Shown here: positions 11,897 through 25,100 of the stretch, piece after piece | Numbering within the stretch: the stretch's first letter is position 1 | How the letters are laid out: each line of letters begins with the position of its first letter | Source of the DNA: Cercis canadensis | Lineage: Eukaryota; Streptophyta; Magnoliopsida; Fabales; Fabaceae | Direction of reading: 5' to 3' | NCBI GenBank assembly: GCA_003255065.1 | Contig: QAOA01008434.1 | Span: forward strand, 66,447 to 130,446 | Length of the DNA: 64,000 bases | Translations under genes and position numbers: made by a program | Notes under the pieces: generated by a model | What the model was told of the DNA's origin: nothing | Database searches by the model: none | The model's input: the letters and a program-made list of their open reading frames with translations, nothing else

Positions 11897-14041
11897 AGTT
11901 AAATTTTCTATTTTGAAAATGTATGAGACCCTTTTTATGTGAATTATATGAACATATTTTAACTACTATTTCAATTTATGTGTTCCTTTCCATTTAATTG
12001 AGAAGGAGATGCGAGGCCTGCATGATTTTGAAATTTATGAAAATGCATAATACACGTAAAAATTAATAGTGGTGTGTGCTTGTATTTTTTTATTTCTAAA
12101 TTTAAAAAAATATAAAAGAATATCACAATAAATTGAAAATAAGAAAAATTTTCTACCATTTTAAAAATAATAAAGGAGATTTGTATAGTTTCATTAAATT
12201 TAATAAATTAATTTGTTTTTTAAGTTGAGATTTGAGAATAACATGAAAATTAAAAAGAAAAAAAATGAAACATGGTGTATTATCACTATATTAACTTAAA
12301 AAAAATCTCTTTTTTTGCGAGTATAATTATCTAAAGTTAATGTATCCGCTTCTTATTTTATCCTCCATTTTTAGTTTTTTTTTTTTCTCTTTCTCTACAA
12401 ATTTTTTCTCTCCACTACTTTAGTTATCTGTGTATTATACGAGTTTACAACTAATTACAAAATTAAAAGAAACAATGGGGTCCAGTTGACAGGTTGTGCA
12501 ACTGTTGTCTATAGTATTAGTTGCCATTAAATTCTGTACCCTGACACTTGGCGGCTAAATTTCAGCTGAACCGTATTGAATTCCTCTCATCATTTCCATT
12601 ATCAACGGACGCTTATGACCCAACAAATTCGCTGAAATTCATTCTTTATGGGTCCAGTGGGGCTTTCTACAGTGAATTCCTCTACATAGTACGGATGCTG
12701 ATAACTGAACCCCTACAATTTGAATACAATTTATATAATGGGCCCTCATGTTTGTGGGCTCTCTTGGGCCTGCCTTCTTCGCACCATTTAATTACCCTAC
12801 AAAAGTTTTTTTTTTTTTGAAAAATGAAAGTCATTCTATTAATTAAGTAGAAAGATCAGAAAATAGTACCTAAAGCTTTACATAAAGCATCAATGTCCCC
12901 TTTACAATCCTCTTTTGAAAGGCTGCAGTTTGCTCAAGATTTTTACTGATCAATGTATAGTGTAGCAATTCTTGGATTTATGCCTTCATTATCCAACAGC
13001 ACTCACCTGGCAGGGGGCTTGTGGTTGCGGAAGAGCTTGGTTGAGTAAGAACAAAATGACTGAGAAAGGTTAAGAGACTCAAGCTCATTCCACCTTCAAA
13101 ACTTAAAAGGATAAAAGCTATGGTGGTGAAATGTAAATTGTGGCCAAAAATTTTTCTTTATATGTAAGAAATAAATAATAGAGAGAGTTATTCTAAGGTT
13201 CTAAAACTTAGAGCAAAAAAATTATAAGGTACAAAAATGATAAAATTTTTAAGCAAGTGTCTGTTACATTGTAAGAAATGACTAAAATATCTTTTGGTAT
13301 TGTGTGATTATTTTGTTCATATATGAAATTATCAGATACATCAAAATTCAACAATTTTGGTTATATTCTTACTTCTCTCAGCAAAGAAAACTTATAATTA
13401 GCCAGGTTGTGTATTCAAATGCTAAATTGAATGGCACACCAGCATGGTACCAAAACCCATTTACAGTTTTACACACTTAGGCTCCTTGTGATATGTGGAA
13501 TGAGGTTAAATTAACTTATTATGAGGAGGGCCAAATGCTACTGTGGTTGAATATATGATTTCTTCAAAAGGAAATAGAATACTTCAGAAAGCTACCAAAA
13601 TCTAAAATAGAATTTGTTTAGCATGTAAAACTATATGTTACTGCTGTTCATCAAATTAAATTGCATTTCATTATTTTCTAACGTGGAGCTTCTATTTCTT
13701 GATTGCTTTGGTACTACCTTATCATGACTTAGAATTCTCTTTTCTTTGTGTGTCTCTGTGTGTGGGGTGGGGTGGACACTCTTTTTTTTCTTTACTAGCA
13801 ACCTAAGCATTGTTATTTTGACCAATCCGCATCCATAGTTTTGCAGATGTCCTTCTTGAAGCACTTTCTTGGTGATGAAACTCAATTTGCTGTACGAATG
13901 TTACATTACTCAGCATCTTTTTCAGGTCTGAACTATAACCCAAGAATGTTTCATCATCCAAGTCTCTCTGCAGCATAGCAAATTGCTTTAGATCTGGTCA
14001 CGTTGAAATGCGAGAGGAACTGATTTATTTATTTGACAAAA
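11897..14041. other. Intergenic DNA with a LINE 3'-tail fragment
   Basis: No gene recognised. At about 12808-12930 a run of T followed by a GAAAAATGAAAGTCATTC-type segment looks like the poly-A end of a minus-strand LINE. The stretch from 13600 to 14040 directly precedes the ICMT pseudogene and may be its old 5' untranslated region. Confidence 0.45.
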
Positions 14042-15089
14042 ATTACAGAAGTCTTTAGGTACATGGCTTGCAGACAGTTATGTCAGATGTTCCTTGCAGT
14101 AACCTTCTTTCACAGTTCTGAATATGTCCTAGCAGCTGTCATTCATGGGAGATCAAATGTAACTCTTAGTTCCCTTTTGATTAGCAAACAATATCTTCTG
14201 GCAATGATGTTTTCATTGCTGGAATATATTATTGAGGTTGTCTTATTTCCTGAGTTGAAGGAACAATGGGTGATAAGTAATTTCAGCCTTGCCATGGTTG
14301 TGACCGGGGAAATTATAAGGAAGATGGCAGTTATAACAGCACGGCAATCCTTTACTCATCATATAAGGACTTCTCCTGCTGAACAACACAAACTGATAAC
14401 TCATGGTGTATATAGGTTTATTGTCACCCGGGANTGAGTTGAAGGAACAATGGGTGACAAGTAATTTCAGCCTTGCCATGGTTGTGACCGGGGAAATTAT
14501 AAGGAAGATGGCAGTTATAACAGCACGGCAATCCTTTACTCATCATATAAGGACTTCTCCTGCTGAACAACACAAACTGATAACTCATGGTGTATATAGG
14601 TTTATTGTCACCCGGGATACCATGGTTTCTTGATTTGGTCTTGACTATGCTTGTGTTAAGGTTGGGTAGGTTGGCTGATCAGGCTGATGGGTCAAGGTCG
14701 GGTCTGACAGGTTCCGGGTCTTATCTGCACAGTACCATGAGTGAATTAAGGGTCGGATTGAGAATATCCGAACTTTGAATGTCAAGTTAAATAGATCTTG
14801 AGTAAGTAAAACAATAAATGAAAAGAGTCAATAAAAGTCCTACCTGTTAAGAAAGCAATATTTATAAAGACATGGAGGGTATTTTAGTAATTTGAGTAAT
14901 TGTGCTAAGATGGGCCAAAGATGATTTGCGCCTTGGTAATGAGTATAGACAAGTCTGAATGGTACTCAAATAATGCTCTTCAATCCCATATCAACTATTG
15001 CATTTGCAGTTGTTGTTTGGCGCTTTTTTGCTAGGCGGATACCGTATGAAGAGTTCTTTTTGAGGCAGTTTTTCGGAACAGAGTACTGT
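14042..15089 (+). pseudogene. ICMT: Isoprenylcysteine carboxyl methyltransferase pseudogene
   Basis: ICMT methylates the C-terminal prenylcysteine of CaaX proteins in the ER membrane. The reading frame from 14042 resembles plant ICMT from its first residues: ACRQL, FFHSSEY, NVTLSSLLISK, LLEYIIE, SFTHHIR, HKLITHGVYRF, then HPGYHGFLIWS and, after an interruption, GTQIMLFNPIST and RRIPYEEFFLRQFFG. It is broken in several ways: the expected initiator ATG reads ATT (14042-14044); one base is missing between VYRF and HPGY (about 14607); roughly 316 bp of unrelated DNA (about 14642-14957) interrupts it after LIWS; and similarity ends after about 15089, without the family's C-terminus. A 183-bp duplication at the N at 14434 (14251-14433 repeated as 14435-14617) is probably an assembly overlap. 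Confidence 0.85.
14642..14957. mobile_element. Insertion of unknown type inside the ICMT pseudogene
   Basis: About 316 bp separate two parts of the ICMT frame that should be adjacent. The ends are weakly inverted (CTTGACTATGCT near the left, AGTATAGACAAG at the right), which suggests a small DNA transposon. I could not fix a target duplication, and no known family is recognised. Confidence 0.4.
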
Positions 15090-16183
15090 AACTTCCCTAT
15101 TTTAGAACTTAAAAATACAAGAAAAGGTTATCAATGGAATCTCAAATGCGCAATGAAAACAATCCATTTGCAATATTCCACTACCTCATTATACTCAATG
15201 CTGCCAATTTATAGGCCATTAACTGCCCCACTGATATTTACTATTCCTACCTGATGATAAATATAAAACAAACTATGCAATCCTCTCATTCTATTAACGG
15301 TAGCCTTATTTGCTAATGACATTTGAGTTTAATGACACCTCCTCTAGTCACAAAAACTAGAAAATTTTGATGTCGTGAGTTTTATTCTTACTTTGTATTC
15401 TCCTTCATTTTTTCTAGAGCATTTGTTTATTTGTAAAAAAATTATTCTCCCATATTAAGAAATAAATTATGGTGCATACAGTATGAAGAATAGCCATATA
15501 TAATCTACATAATACCTACATAACTTTGAGGGAAGAAAAAACTAAATAACTACATAAATAAAAAAAAATACACCCACTTACAGCCTCCAATTATCCACAA
15601 TCAATGTTAAAAGAATTAAATTAGANACAGCCTCCAATTATCCACAATCACTGTTAAAATAACTAAATTAGAATTAATATGTATAAAGAACTAACGAGTC
15701 TTTTTTACAAACTTTATGACTCAAACAATAATATTCTCTAAAATTTTCTACATTCTTTTAGATTATACGTTTGAATCTATCCCACTTATATTTCAAAGCA
15801 GAAATAGAAGTGCATCAGTTTCTTTGTGTATATCATGTAAGATTTAAATAATTAAACAAAATTAAAACTTAGGCGCATAGCGTTATATGCAACATTTCAA
15901 TTCCTTGGTAAAGAGTGCTATGTTAGCAAAATTACAAATATAGAAGATACCCCAAGCTATTTCCTTTCTCAGGTTACTCATAACCAGCACTTGAGAAAGA
16001 AAGAAAAAAAGATGATACCCCAAACCATTTCCCTCGTCCTAGTCTTCTCCTTAACTCCCAAATGACAATGGAATGTGAAACATTCATCCTGATATGAACT
16101 CGGGTTTAAACGAATGCAGGGGGCAGATATGAAAGGAAAAGAGAAGTAACCGATAATTAATTTATATCAGCAAAATTCAGATC
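15090..16183. other. Intergenic DNA and 3' flank of TTI1
   Basis: No gene recognised. A 46-bp direct duplication surrounds the single N at 15626 (15580-15625 repeated at 15627-15672). The last few hundred bases should contain the 3' untranslated region of the minus-strand TTI1 gene. Confidence 0.5.
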
Positions 16184-19100
16184 TTAGCTATACATTTGGT
16201 TAGTAAAATCTTGAGAATGAAGCTTCATGAAAACAACCTCTACAGAGGTAAAGTCTATGTCAAAACCATAACTTTGTCCTCCATACTGTACATATAGATA
16301 CCCTTTAGGAGATGAGGGAGGAGGAAAAATTTCAGAGATCTCTGGTAAATCTGATCTAGGTGGAAACAACATTTCTTTCTTTTTTCCAAAGTAGTAGACA
16401 TCAGCTAAAAGAAGCCATATAAGATCAGGATCAATTGATGCAAGTCCATGGAGGGCATTCAGAGAAGCATCACGCAATCCAACAACACTGCTATAAGCTA
16501 TCCCAACAACTAGACCACTTACCTTCTTCAGAACAAGTTCTAATGCCGGAGCACTCCTTTTATTGAGGGATAAATCAGCAATCATGTTAAGCACAGCAAT
16601 TTGAACCTTGAGATTGGAAATTTCAGCCACTGAATCCTCTGAAGTTAAGGAACTGCTTCTATAAGGGAGTTGTAAAGGGGTCTTGTCATCTTTAAAATTG
16701 ACCTTTTTCTGAAATGGGGATATGGTTAGAAGTTTCCAGAAGTGTGTCCCATCAGTGTGGAAGCGACGTGAGAAGAAATCCCCCCCGCAGATTTGCACTA
16801 CACTGCTGACCACATTCAAACATCTCCGGACAGCCTGCCAACATGTGTTGACCAAGTACATTGAGGCAATGAACAATAACTCAGAAGGACATAGCATAAC
16901 ATGAATGAATTAAGTCTTGTGGTGGGGTAGGAATTCCACAAGAGAATTGCTAGAATCATTAGAATAAGTATCCCAAAATCCACCTTTAAGGCAATAAATG
17001 AGCATGAAAGAGGAATTACTCACCACTGGGTCCTTGTTCTGAATACAAGCAACCAAGAATGGCCAAATTTTATTCATTGCTGGAAGTAACCTGTTTTCAT
17101 CAGTCCCTTCTTCAGTAGCATCCAAAGTATCCTTTAGCTGATACAGTGATTTTAACTCTAGCACTTCTTCCATTGCTTCTTTGGTTTCTCTTTCATGTTT
17201 ATATGCTTCTTCTACTTTTGCTAATGCCAACATGCCACCCTAAAACCAGAACAAAAAAATAAAGGAAAGTTTAACAGTTCTTAGAGAACTACAAAAGAAC
17301 TTACATGTTTAGTACAGCAATCGAGGACAAAATTAGTCACCATAATCATTTCTATAGTATTAAACGATTTTTTTTTTTCTTTTCTTTTTTTACTTTTCAA
17401 TAAATGAAGAGAAAAGATGTACAAGGAGAGGACAAGATACCCTATTAGAGGAAAAAAAAAAAAAAAAAAAGACACATCAAGAAAGCAAAGCCTGTGAATC
17501 CCACTACATATCAGACAAAGATATCCCTCTAAAGTGCCCGTTAGCTGAACATGCCATAGATGCCAAGAAGACCACTTCGTCCCAATCTAAGGACAGAGGC
17601 AAAGACTTATCCTGGAAGAGTCTGGCATTTCTCTCAAACCATAAGCACCAAATAACTGCAAACTCTGCACAGTGCTGTTGCAATTAACAATTGATTATAG
17701 GAAAAGGGTTCCAATGGTGTTTAGCACAAACCACTAAGAAACAATATTCAACTTCTACATTATATTCACTCATAAGCTCCTATATATAGACTATCTAATA
17801 AACTAACTGATAACTACTATTCCTACTAAATGATAAGATGAGATCTACCTCTCTTCACTTGTGTCTTCTTACAAAACCTCAAAATAAGTTGAAAACTCCA
17901 AAAGTTTGGACACAAATCTTTGTTCACCAGAAATGTGAAATTGCTTATGAATTGAATTTTACATCAGCTAAGTCGACTAAAAAAAGCGCATACTTTTAGA
18001 CAACAAAAGAAAAAGAAAGTAAAGGTCTATTCTATTGTATGTATATATCGATCAGATCATCAATCTAAGGCATGCATTTTTAACTTTTTTTTCTCTATCC
18101 TCTTGTTATAACTTCTTTTTCTCGCCATGTATTTCTCTCTCTCCAAAATTTCTTTCATATCATTCGATACAATTTTTAGTTGAGTTTTCACAATTTTCCT
18201 TTTGAGAAAGAAACTATTACTGCAACATATAACAGTAGACGAGATTTGAATTGCTAATTAACATAATTTTTTGAGGATAAAAGAAGAATTGTATTAAGAA
18301 AGGAAGAGTACAAGATGAAAAGAGGACAAGCTATACTCAAGGAGAAAAACACATAAGAGAAAACAACATCAAGAAAAGGAGAAAACATCGCTAATTAACA
18401 TAATTTAATAAAGAATAGCTGCATCAATGTCCGAAATTTGGATCTCAAGGTGCAATCTCTGACAAGACTATTTTATAAGATTCAATGATAACGTACATAT
18501 GCTTTTCATTTGTACAAATTTACATAAGTGGTTATATGTTTGAAGTGTAAAAGCATCTTAACCAAAAGTTACCTCAATTATATCCAGGGCTGCCAAGCAT
18601 GTCTCTCGCCTGAATGATGCTAGAAGGGGGGTGGCTGCTATAATACATGAACCAGCAATAGAACCAACAGTCCGTCTATATCTTCTGGAATCATTCAACT
18701 TGAATATGATGATTTCCCACTGGTCTAAAAGCATAACACTTGCATTAGATAGAATCAAGGAACCTCCATTATCACAAGAAAACAAAGATAATTATTTAAT
18801 CTGGTTGATGAAGATAAATTCCAAATATACTTTTTTATAATTAATAAGGTCAGGAATATGAGAATGATTAACATGTTTACATATAAGAAGTGGAAACAGT
18901 AGGAGTAAGCATATACTATTTATGATGTCCCATGGGTGTAGAGCATATAAAAAAACCTGCATTACTGGTACGTCTAGCTAACTTAAAGTAATAAAGATCA
19001 ACAAGTATATGGCATAATGTATATAACTCAGAATACAGACACAATACTCTTCAGTTCATAGAGTTCATAAGTTAAACCAGGTTCTCAATATATTTATGTT

Positions 19101-22100
19101 GTACATGCACGGCAAAAGAACATACCCCTCTATTGCATTTCAATCGTTAAACTGGTAACTTGGAATTATAATCCATAAAACATGGCCCAGCAGCTACTTG
19201 TATTTGGAATAGGCTTTTCAGTGTGTTTGGCAAAAATTGGCTTTTCCCTGAAAGTTTGGATCAGCTTCTCTCAATCAGTTTTAGAGGTTTTCACTAAGGA
19301 AAAGTTTATGGGGATGCGCCATGCTTGCTATTCTTCGGCGTATTTGGCTAGAGCGAAATGCTCATTTTCAAGGAGAAATATTTGTCACTAGAGTTACAGT
19401 GGAATAGCATTGTGGTCTTGGCCTCCCTCTGGTTCCATGCACACAGATTCTTTAAGGGGATTTCCTTGACTACTATGCAGAGAGACTGGAGAACCATTTT
19501 ATTTTGATGTCTCTATTTCCTTTTTGCTGTTTTTTTTTTTTTTTTTTTTTCTNTTTTTTTTTCGCTTAAGGAAAATTTCTTCCCCTCCAGTACCTTTGTA
19601 CTCTTTCTTTCTCTCTAATGACAGTTCTTTTATCCAAAAAAAGAATTTGACTTTTCCTTTGTGCAAATTTTACATTAGTATCACTACTTGTTTAGTATAT
19701 TTATCAGCACTGCACAGCAGCAGCAATATAGGATTGTTAAAATAAGCTTAACAGATTCTGAATCAATCTCACCCACTCTTAAGATCGTACTTCATTCTTG
19801 TTGTGGAAATCTACAGCATTATTGAAGTAATTTACGCAACATCAAGGGATAAATTTTCCATACCCAATCCCACAGTGAAAGGGGTCTTAAATACATATAC
19901 AACCTAAAAGGAACCCTTATTTGAACCCAACCCCATTACTGGCTTAGTATCCAACTTTACCTATCAAAATTGACATAAGTCCATTTTCAAGTAGGAAATA
20001 TATCGCCTTCAGGCTTATGAGTTGAATGATGTGAACCTGTAAGCTACAAAAGCCAAATTACTTTAGGATGCCAATGAGGGAAAAGGAAGTATATCAGCAT
20101 CCAAGACGACTCCAGCAGTAAAATATGAAGATCTGGGGCTACATGTAGTTGAAGGAGCCCAAAGGTCAACACGGCAACTATTTTGTATATGGAACCATGA
20201 CATCACACATTTCCCAATCCTATAATTAGAAACAGGAAAAAGCCAACAAAGAGGATTGTATGATGAGGAAATTCCATCCCTACCCTTTGGCACATCTCTA
20301 ATACAACCTACACTAATATTTGAAATTCATTGTCAAGTTTTTAAGGACTACCGTACAAAAACAGCAATCTTTTAACCAGATTGAGAATTTGACCTGTTGA
20401 TTCTTCTGCATTGGAGATTATAGACCTGACATGTATGGCTAAGGACTCCGCCTGAGGGGGCAATGAACAAGCTTCATGTTTTGATGCCTTGGCAATTTCA
20501 GCTAATGCCTGAAATAACCCAATTTAGAGAGAATTGACAAGTATTATTATTGAGCACCTGATTGATACTAAAATGATGCAAATCTATGTATTCAAGAAAT
20601 AGACATTGCATTGTACTTGAACTACTGTTTTTTATTCACCAAAAACAGAAAGAAATAGAAAATGCATGACAAAATGAATAGCCATAAATGTTTCTTGAAG
20701 ATGAACTGCCATAAATCAGACTTCAGTGACCATATTTGAGAATTCCTGATGTTGGATGGAACCAGGGGGAAGTGAGAGAATGAATACATGAGAAGGAAAG
20801 AGAAAATGAAACCAAGCAACATTTTGAATTCTATATCCATAAAAATCCCTATATAAATACAGAACCCATTTATCCTGGCTCTACTAAAATAAGAACTCTA
20901 ACCTCGATGCACCACTTTCCTAATTCATAAAGGCTTTCCTCAACTCCACAAAACTTTGAAAATCCCATATAAGATGAATTCATGGGGGCATAATGGGTTG
21001 GATGCATAACAACAACAATCAGATTTCTGATAAAAAAAACATGCACCAATTTAACTTGAAGAACCAAGCACCTGATAAGTGCTTCAAAACTGGAGCTTGT
21101 GAGAGGGGAGGCAGCCAGAACTGGCGCAGAAATCACAAGATTGCACAAAATTACATAATGGATTTTCACCCACTAAAGTGACTAAACAAAGGTATCAGAC
21201 CACGAGAAAGATGCAGACGGTTAAAGAATTGCTGATTGGAATCCTTTGGTTGGTTGCCAAAAAAAATTTTCTGACTTTTCTTATACCATACCATGAGAGA
21301 GTAGGAAGTAAAGAATTACTAGAAAGCCTACCAAATGGCATAGCCTCACTCTATGGCCTATATTTTCTCTAATAAATGTAGGTACAAACACTAATATACC
21401 CTTCCATAGACTTCACTCTGTGCAACGCTTTTCCTGATTTCTTAAGACTTTGCTAATTCCATAACAGTCTTTCTGCACTTTGTTTAATTAGTAGAAGAGA
21501 ACCATTGAAGATGCATTGCACACAATCAACACTTTTATTTATCTCAACATGCAAATTGTGAGGCATGGATGCTTCAAAAATGGTGTCATATCAGTAACAT
21601 ACCTCTTTAGTTAGGTACTTGAATGGTAAAATATGTACTGGAAAAGTACTGTTCTTTTATTTCTTAACTTTTTTCATAGGATACATCAGATGCATCTTGG
21701 GTAAGAGAAAACAGTATTAAAGTTCTTCTAAGCAGAAGGGTACCATCTAATGATGGTTATCCCCACTCTTTCTATCCCTAACAGGGCCATCTGATGAAGG
21801 TAGTTAAAACAACCCTTTCAACATGTTAATTCTAATTTCCCTATTAATCTCTGCTACTGAAGCTTTGTTCTCGCTTCAGCCTCTCCCTTCTCCCCATAAC
21901 CAGATAGCTGGCAACTTAGGGACAACCAATAGTGTTCTAAATTTAAGTTGCCAAAACTGTGTTCTCTCTATCAATTTAGTATTAGCTGTGATGTCCAAAG
22001 TTTATCACTCCAACCAAAGCATACTGTATAAAATAACCATATTGGTGCAACAAGAATTTACATGAAAGGCCCACATCAACCAGAGAGAAAACAGGGAAGG

Positions 22101-25100
22101 AGAAAGGTGAGATGTCTGAAAATTCCAAAAATTAGAGGAAACGAGGGGACATTTCAAATAAAGAAGAAAATAACAGACAGCAAACAGATAGAGAGAGGAG
22201 CTAGCAACAGACCTTTAAGAAGGGAATAGTTAAATCAGGATGCTGATGCCTACCCAGTATCTCAAGCTCCAGTGACACAGAGCGCATCTGTACAATTTTA
22301 CATTATTCAGTCATAAAATTACAATTCAGAAACTCTTTATGTTGAGGGTTAACAAAGAGCACAAAACAACTCACATGATTTATAACCTAAGACGAAAGAA
22401 GTTAGAGAATGACTGTAAAAATATATACTACAATAAGTAGAGAACTTTCCGTGCAAACTGAGCATCATAAGAAGAAGCAAACAGTTCTTTGGCATTTGAA
22501 CAAAGAGAAAAGAGTACAGCATTGAAAACATATGAGAATTTTTAACACATAAATCACAACCCACTAATGGAGAATCCATTACAATAAGAATTATCACAAT
22601 TTTATGCCAGAAACTTAGGCAAGATAAATTGCCTTAAAACAGCATACACAATCAAGGATATGGTGATACCGTTTCCTCCAATAGAGGCAATATCTTATGG
22701 GCCACACCAATGTAGGAAAGCATAGTAGCTAACACATTTGGCACATGATGGTTGAGGTCCAAATGACGTAACTGTCGACATACTGAATCAATCACATAGT
22801 CTGCATTTTCCAGAACTAACTGCCCAACCTACATAAATGTGTACGTGTCAAATTTCATGCAAAGGAAATTGGTGAAAAAACTCAAGATTGAGCCCCATAG
22901 ACTAACTGTTGAATAGCCAAATGTAGCAGAAAGTATATGCAAGACAGAATCTGCAGCATTTCTAACTTGGAAATTTGAAGAACTAAGATTCTCAAGCAAA
23001 AAATAAAGAGAGGAATGAATAAATCCGCTTGAAGCAAAATCTCTTCCAAGGCACATACTAAAGATTCCTACTCCATCAATAATGACCTGTTCCAAAAGAA
23101 TGTAGCCAATGTAAGTGTTAGGCCAATCCAATTCAGACAATTCTATAATGAGGAAAGATGACAAAATACAGAGAATAAACAGTTATGTCATATTAGGTAA
23201 GGAAAATGTGTATTTCCTCGTGTAGCATTGCGCTGTCTTGGAAGAAATATAGAGTAATATCTTCAACTTCAACATCAGGTTGCCCCTCCACAGCTCTGTG
23301 TTCAATTGGAATGTTCCACACCTCAGCAGATAAGTACTCATGTAAGATCCCACCGATGCAATCAATTAAACAAGTCCTTACACCCTCATGCTGTGGTATC
23401 CTCCAAACAGATTCACAAAGTGCAGAATCAAGTTTGCAAGACTGAACCTGAACTCTTTCACTTTCTATGTCAGACCTATGAAACATTCTTGCAAAACCAT
23501 TAATTGCTTGATCTGATAGACCAAATATCATCTCATGTAGCATACATGCTGCTGTGCTTGCTTGCCGCAATAACTGTCCTGAACCAGTCCTGTCATACCA
23601 AGACCCCCAGCTTTCTTTTTTGTATTCTCTCATACGGAGCTCAGAAACCAATTTACGGAAGTAACCAAGTAAAGTCTCAGTCACATGTGGCAGAAGCCCT
23701 TCATTTCTACAATCTAGCAAAGACACACCAAGACAGAAAATATAATACAGGTTGTAAGATATGCAGTCTGACAGCTACCAAGAATAAAAAAAAGAACAGA
23801 ATTTGAAATCACCTGCCACTAAAGATAATCCTACAAGCCTGAGAATCCCTGCAAGAGGCTGGTATAGTTTAAGACTACCAACATAACCAAACCAAGGGGG
23901 CATACGAGGGAGTTGATGATTCTTTCGTGCAACTTCCCCAGGTTCTTGTATATGTTTTTCCTCAATGAGGCTTCGCTTTGGGGCTTCAGATAAAGCAGCA
24001 GTTATCAATGGAAGGCCATAATTGAAGAAATTAGTTCCAGATTTCAACTCAGCAACAGAGGGAAGGTAACCCAGTGTTGATGATGGCCTTGTTGACATGA
24101 CTTTGTCAAGTGAACCAGAGAATACTGAATTATGGCTCAGACATGAAGCAAACACATCCAGGAATCTAGCAGCTCCTACCTAATCATTTTCATGCAAAAA
24201 AAGATGGAGAAGATTATACTAAAACTCAATATGCATAATTTTTTTTTTTTGGATAACAGAAGAATTTATTCAGAAGATGGAATAGAAAAGTACAAGGAAG
24301 AAGGGCAAGAAGTCCCTCATATGCATATTATATATATTTATATATAAGAAGACGTATGAGATCAGAACTACCATATATTATGAGTGAGAGAATAAAAAAT
24401 TTAATAGATAACGCTGATGACCTGGATTGAACAATGATCATATGACCTTTTAAGTTGTATTTTAATTAACCTTGATCCAGCTATAGTAACTAAGGTATTG
24501 GCATGCACATTACTGCATGTTAATGAATGATAAACAGAACAAAAAAGAGTAACAGTGTGGGTTCGTAATAGTGTTTGCGTACAGGAGCATAAGAGTGGAT
24601 GAAAGAGACCATAAATGTAAAGAGCAGCTCCTGGTTTTTAGTTCTGAATGTCTAGAAAACTGGCAAGGTGCCTTTTTTCCATTAGGATGTCAAGTTACTC
24701 TTATTCAGTCATGCTTGTCTAGAATTCTTTTTCAATATCTATCCCTTTCAGAAAATCCAGTAGGGTAGCTCAGAGGATAAAGAACATAATAGAGATTTTT
24801 TTCNACAGAAAGAGATCATAAATGTAAAGAGCAGCCCCTGGTTGTTAGTTCTGAATGTCTAGAAAACTGGCAAGGTGCCTTTTTTCCATTAGGATGTTGA
24901 GTTACTCTTATTCAGTCATGCTTGTCTAGAATTCTTTTTCAATATCTATCCCTTTCACAAAATCCAGTAGGGTAGCTCAGAGGATAAAGAACATAATAGA
25001 GATTTTTTTCTTTTCTTGGTTGTGGCTAGCTGAAAGATCATTTGGTTAGCCATGAAACTCGTTGTAGGCCCAAGAAGGGCAGAGATCTAAGTTAACTTGG

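Noticed and set aside
23206-23503. Plus-strand open frames opposite TTI1 exon 10
   Set aside because: Antisense shadows of a well-supported exon.
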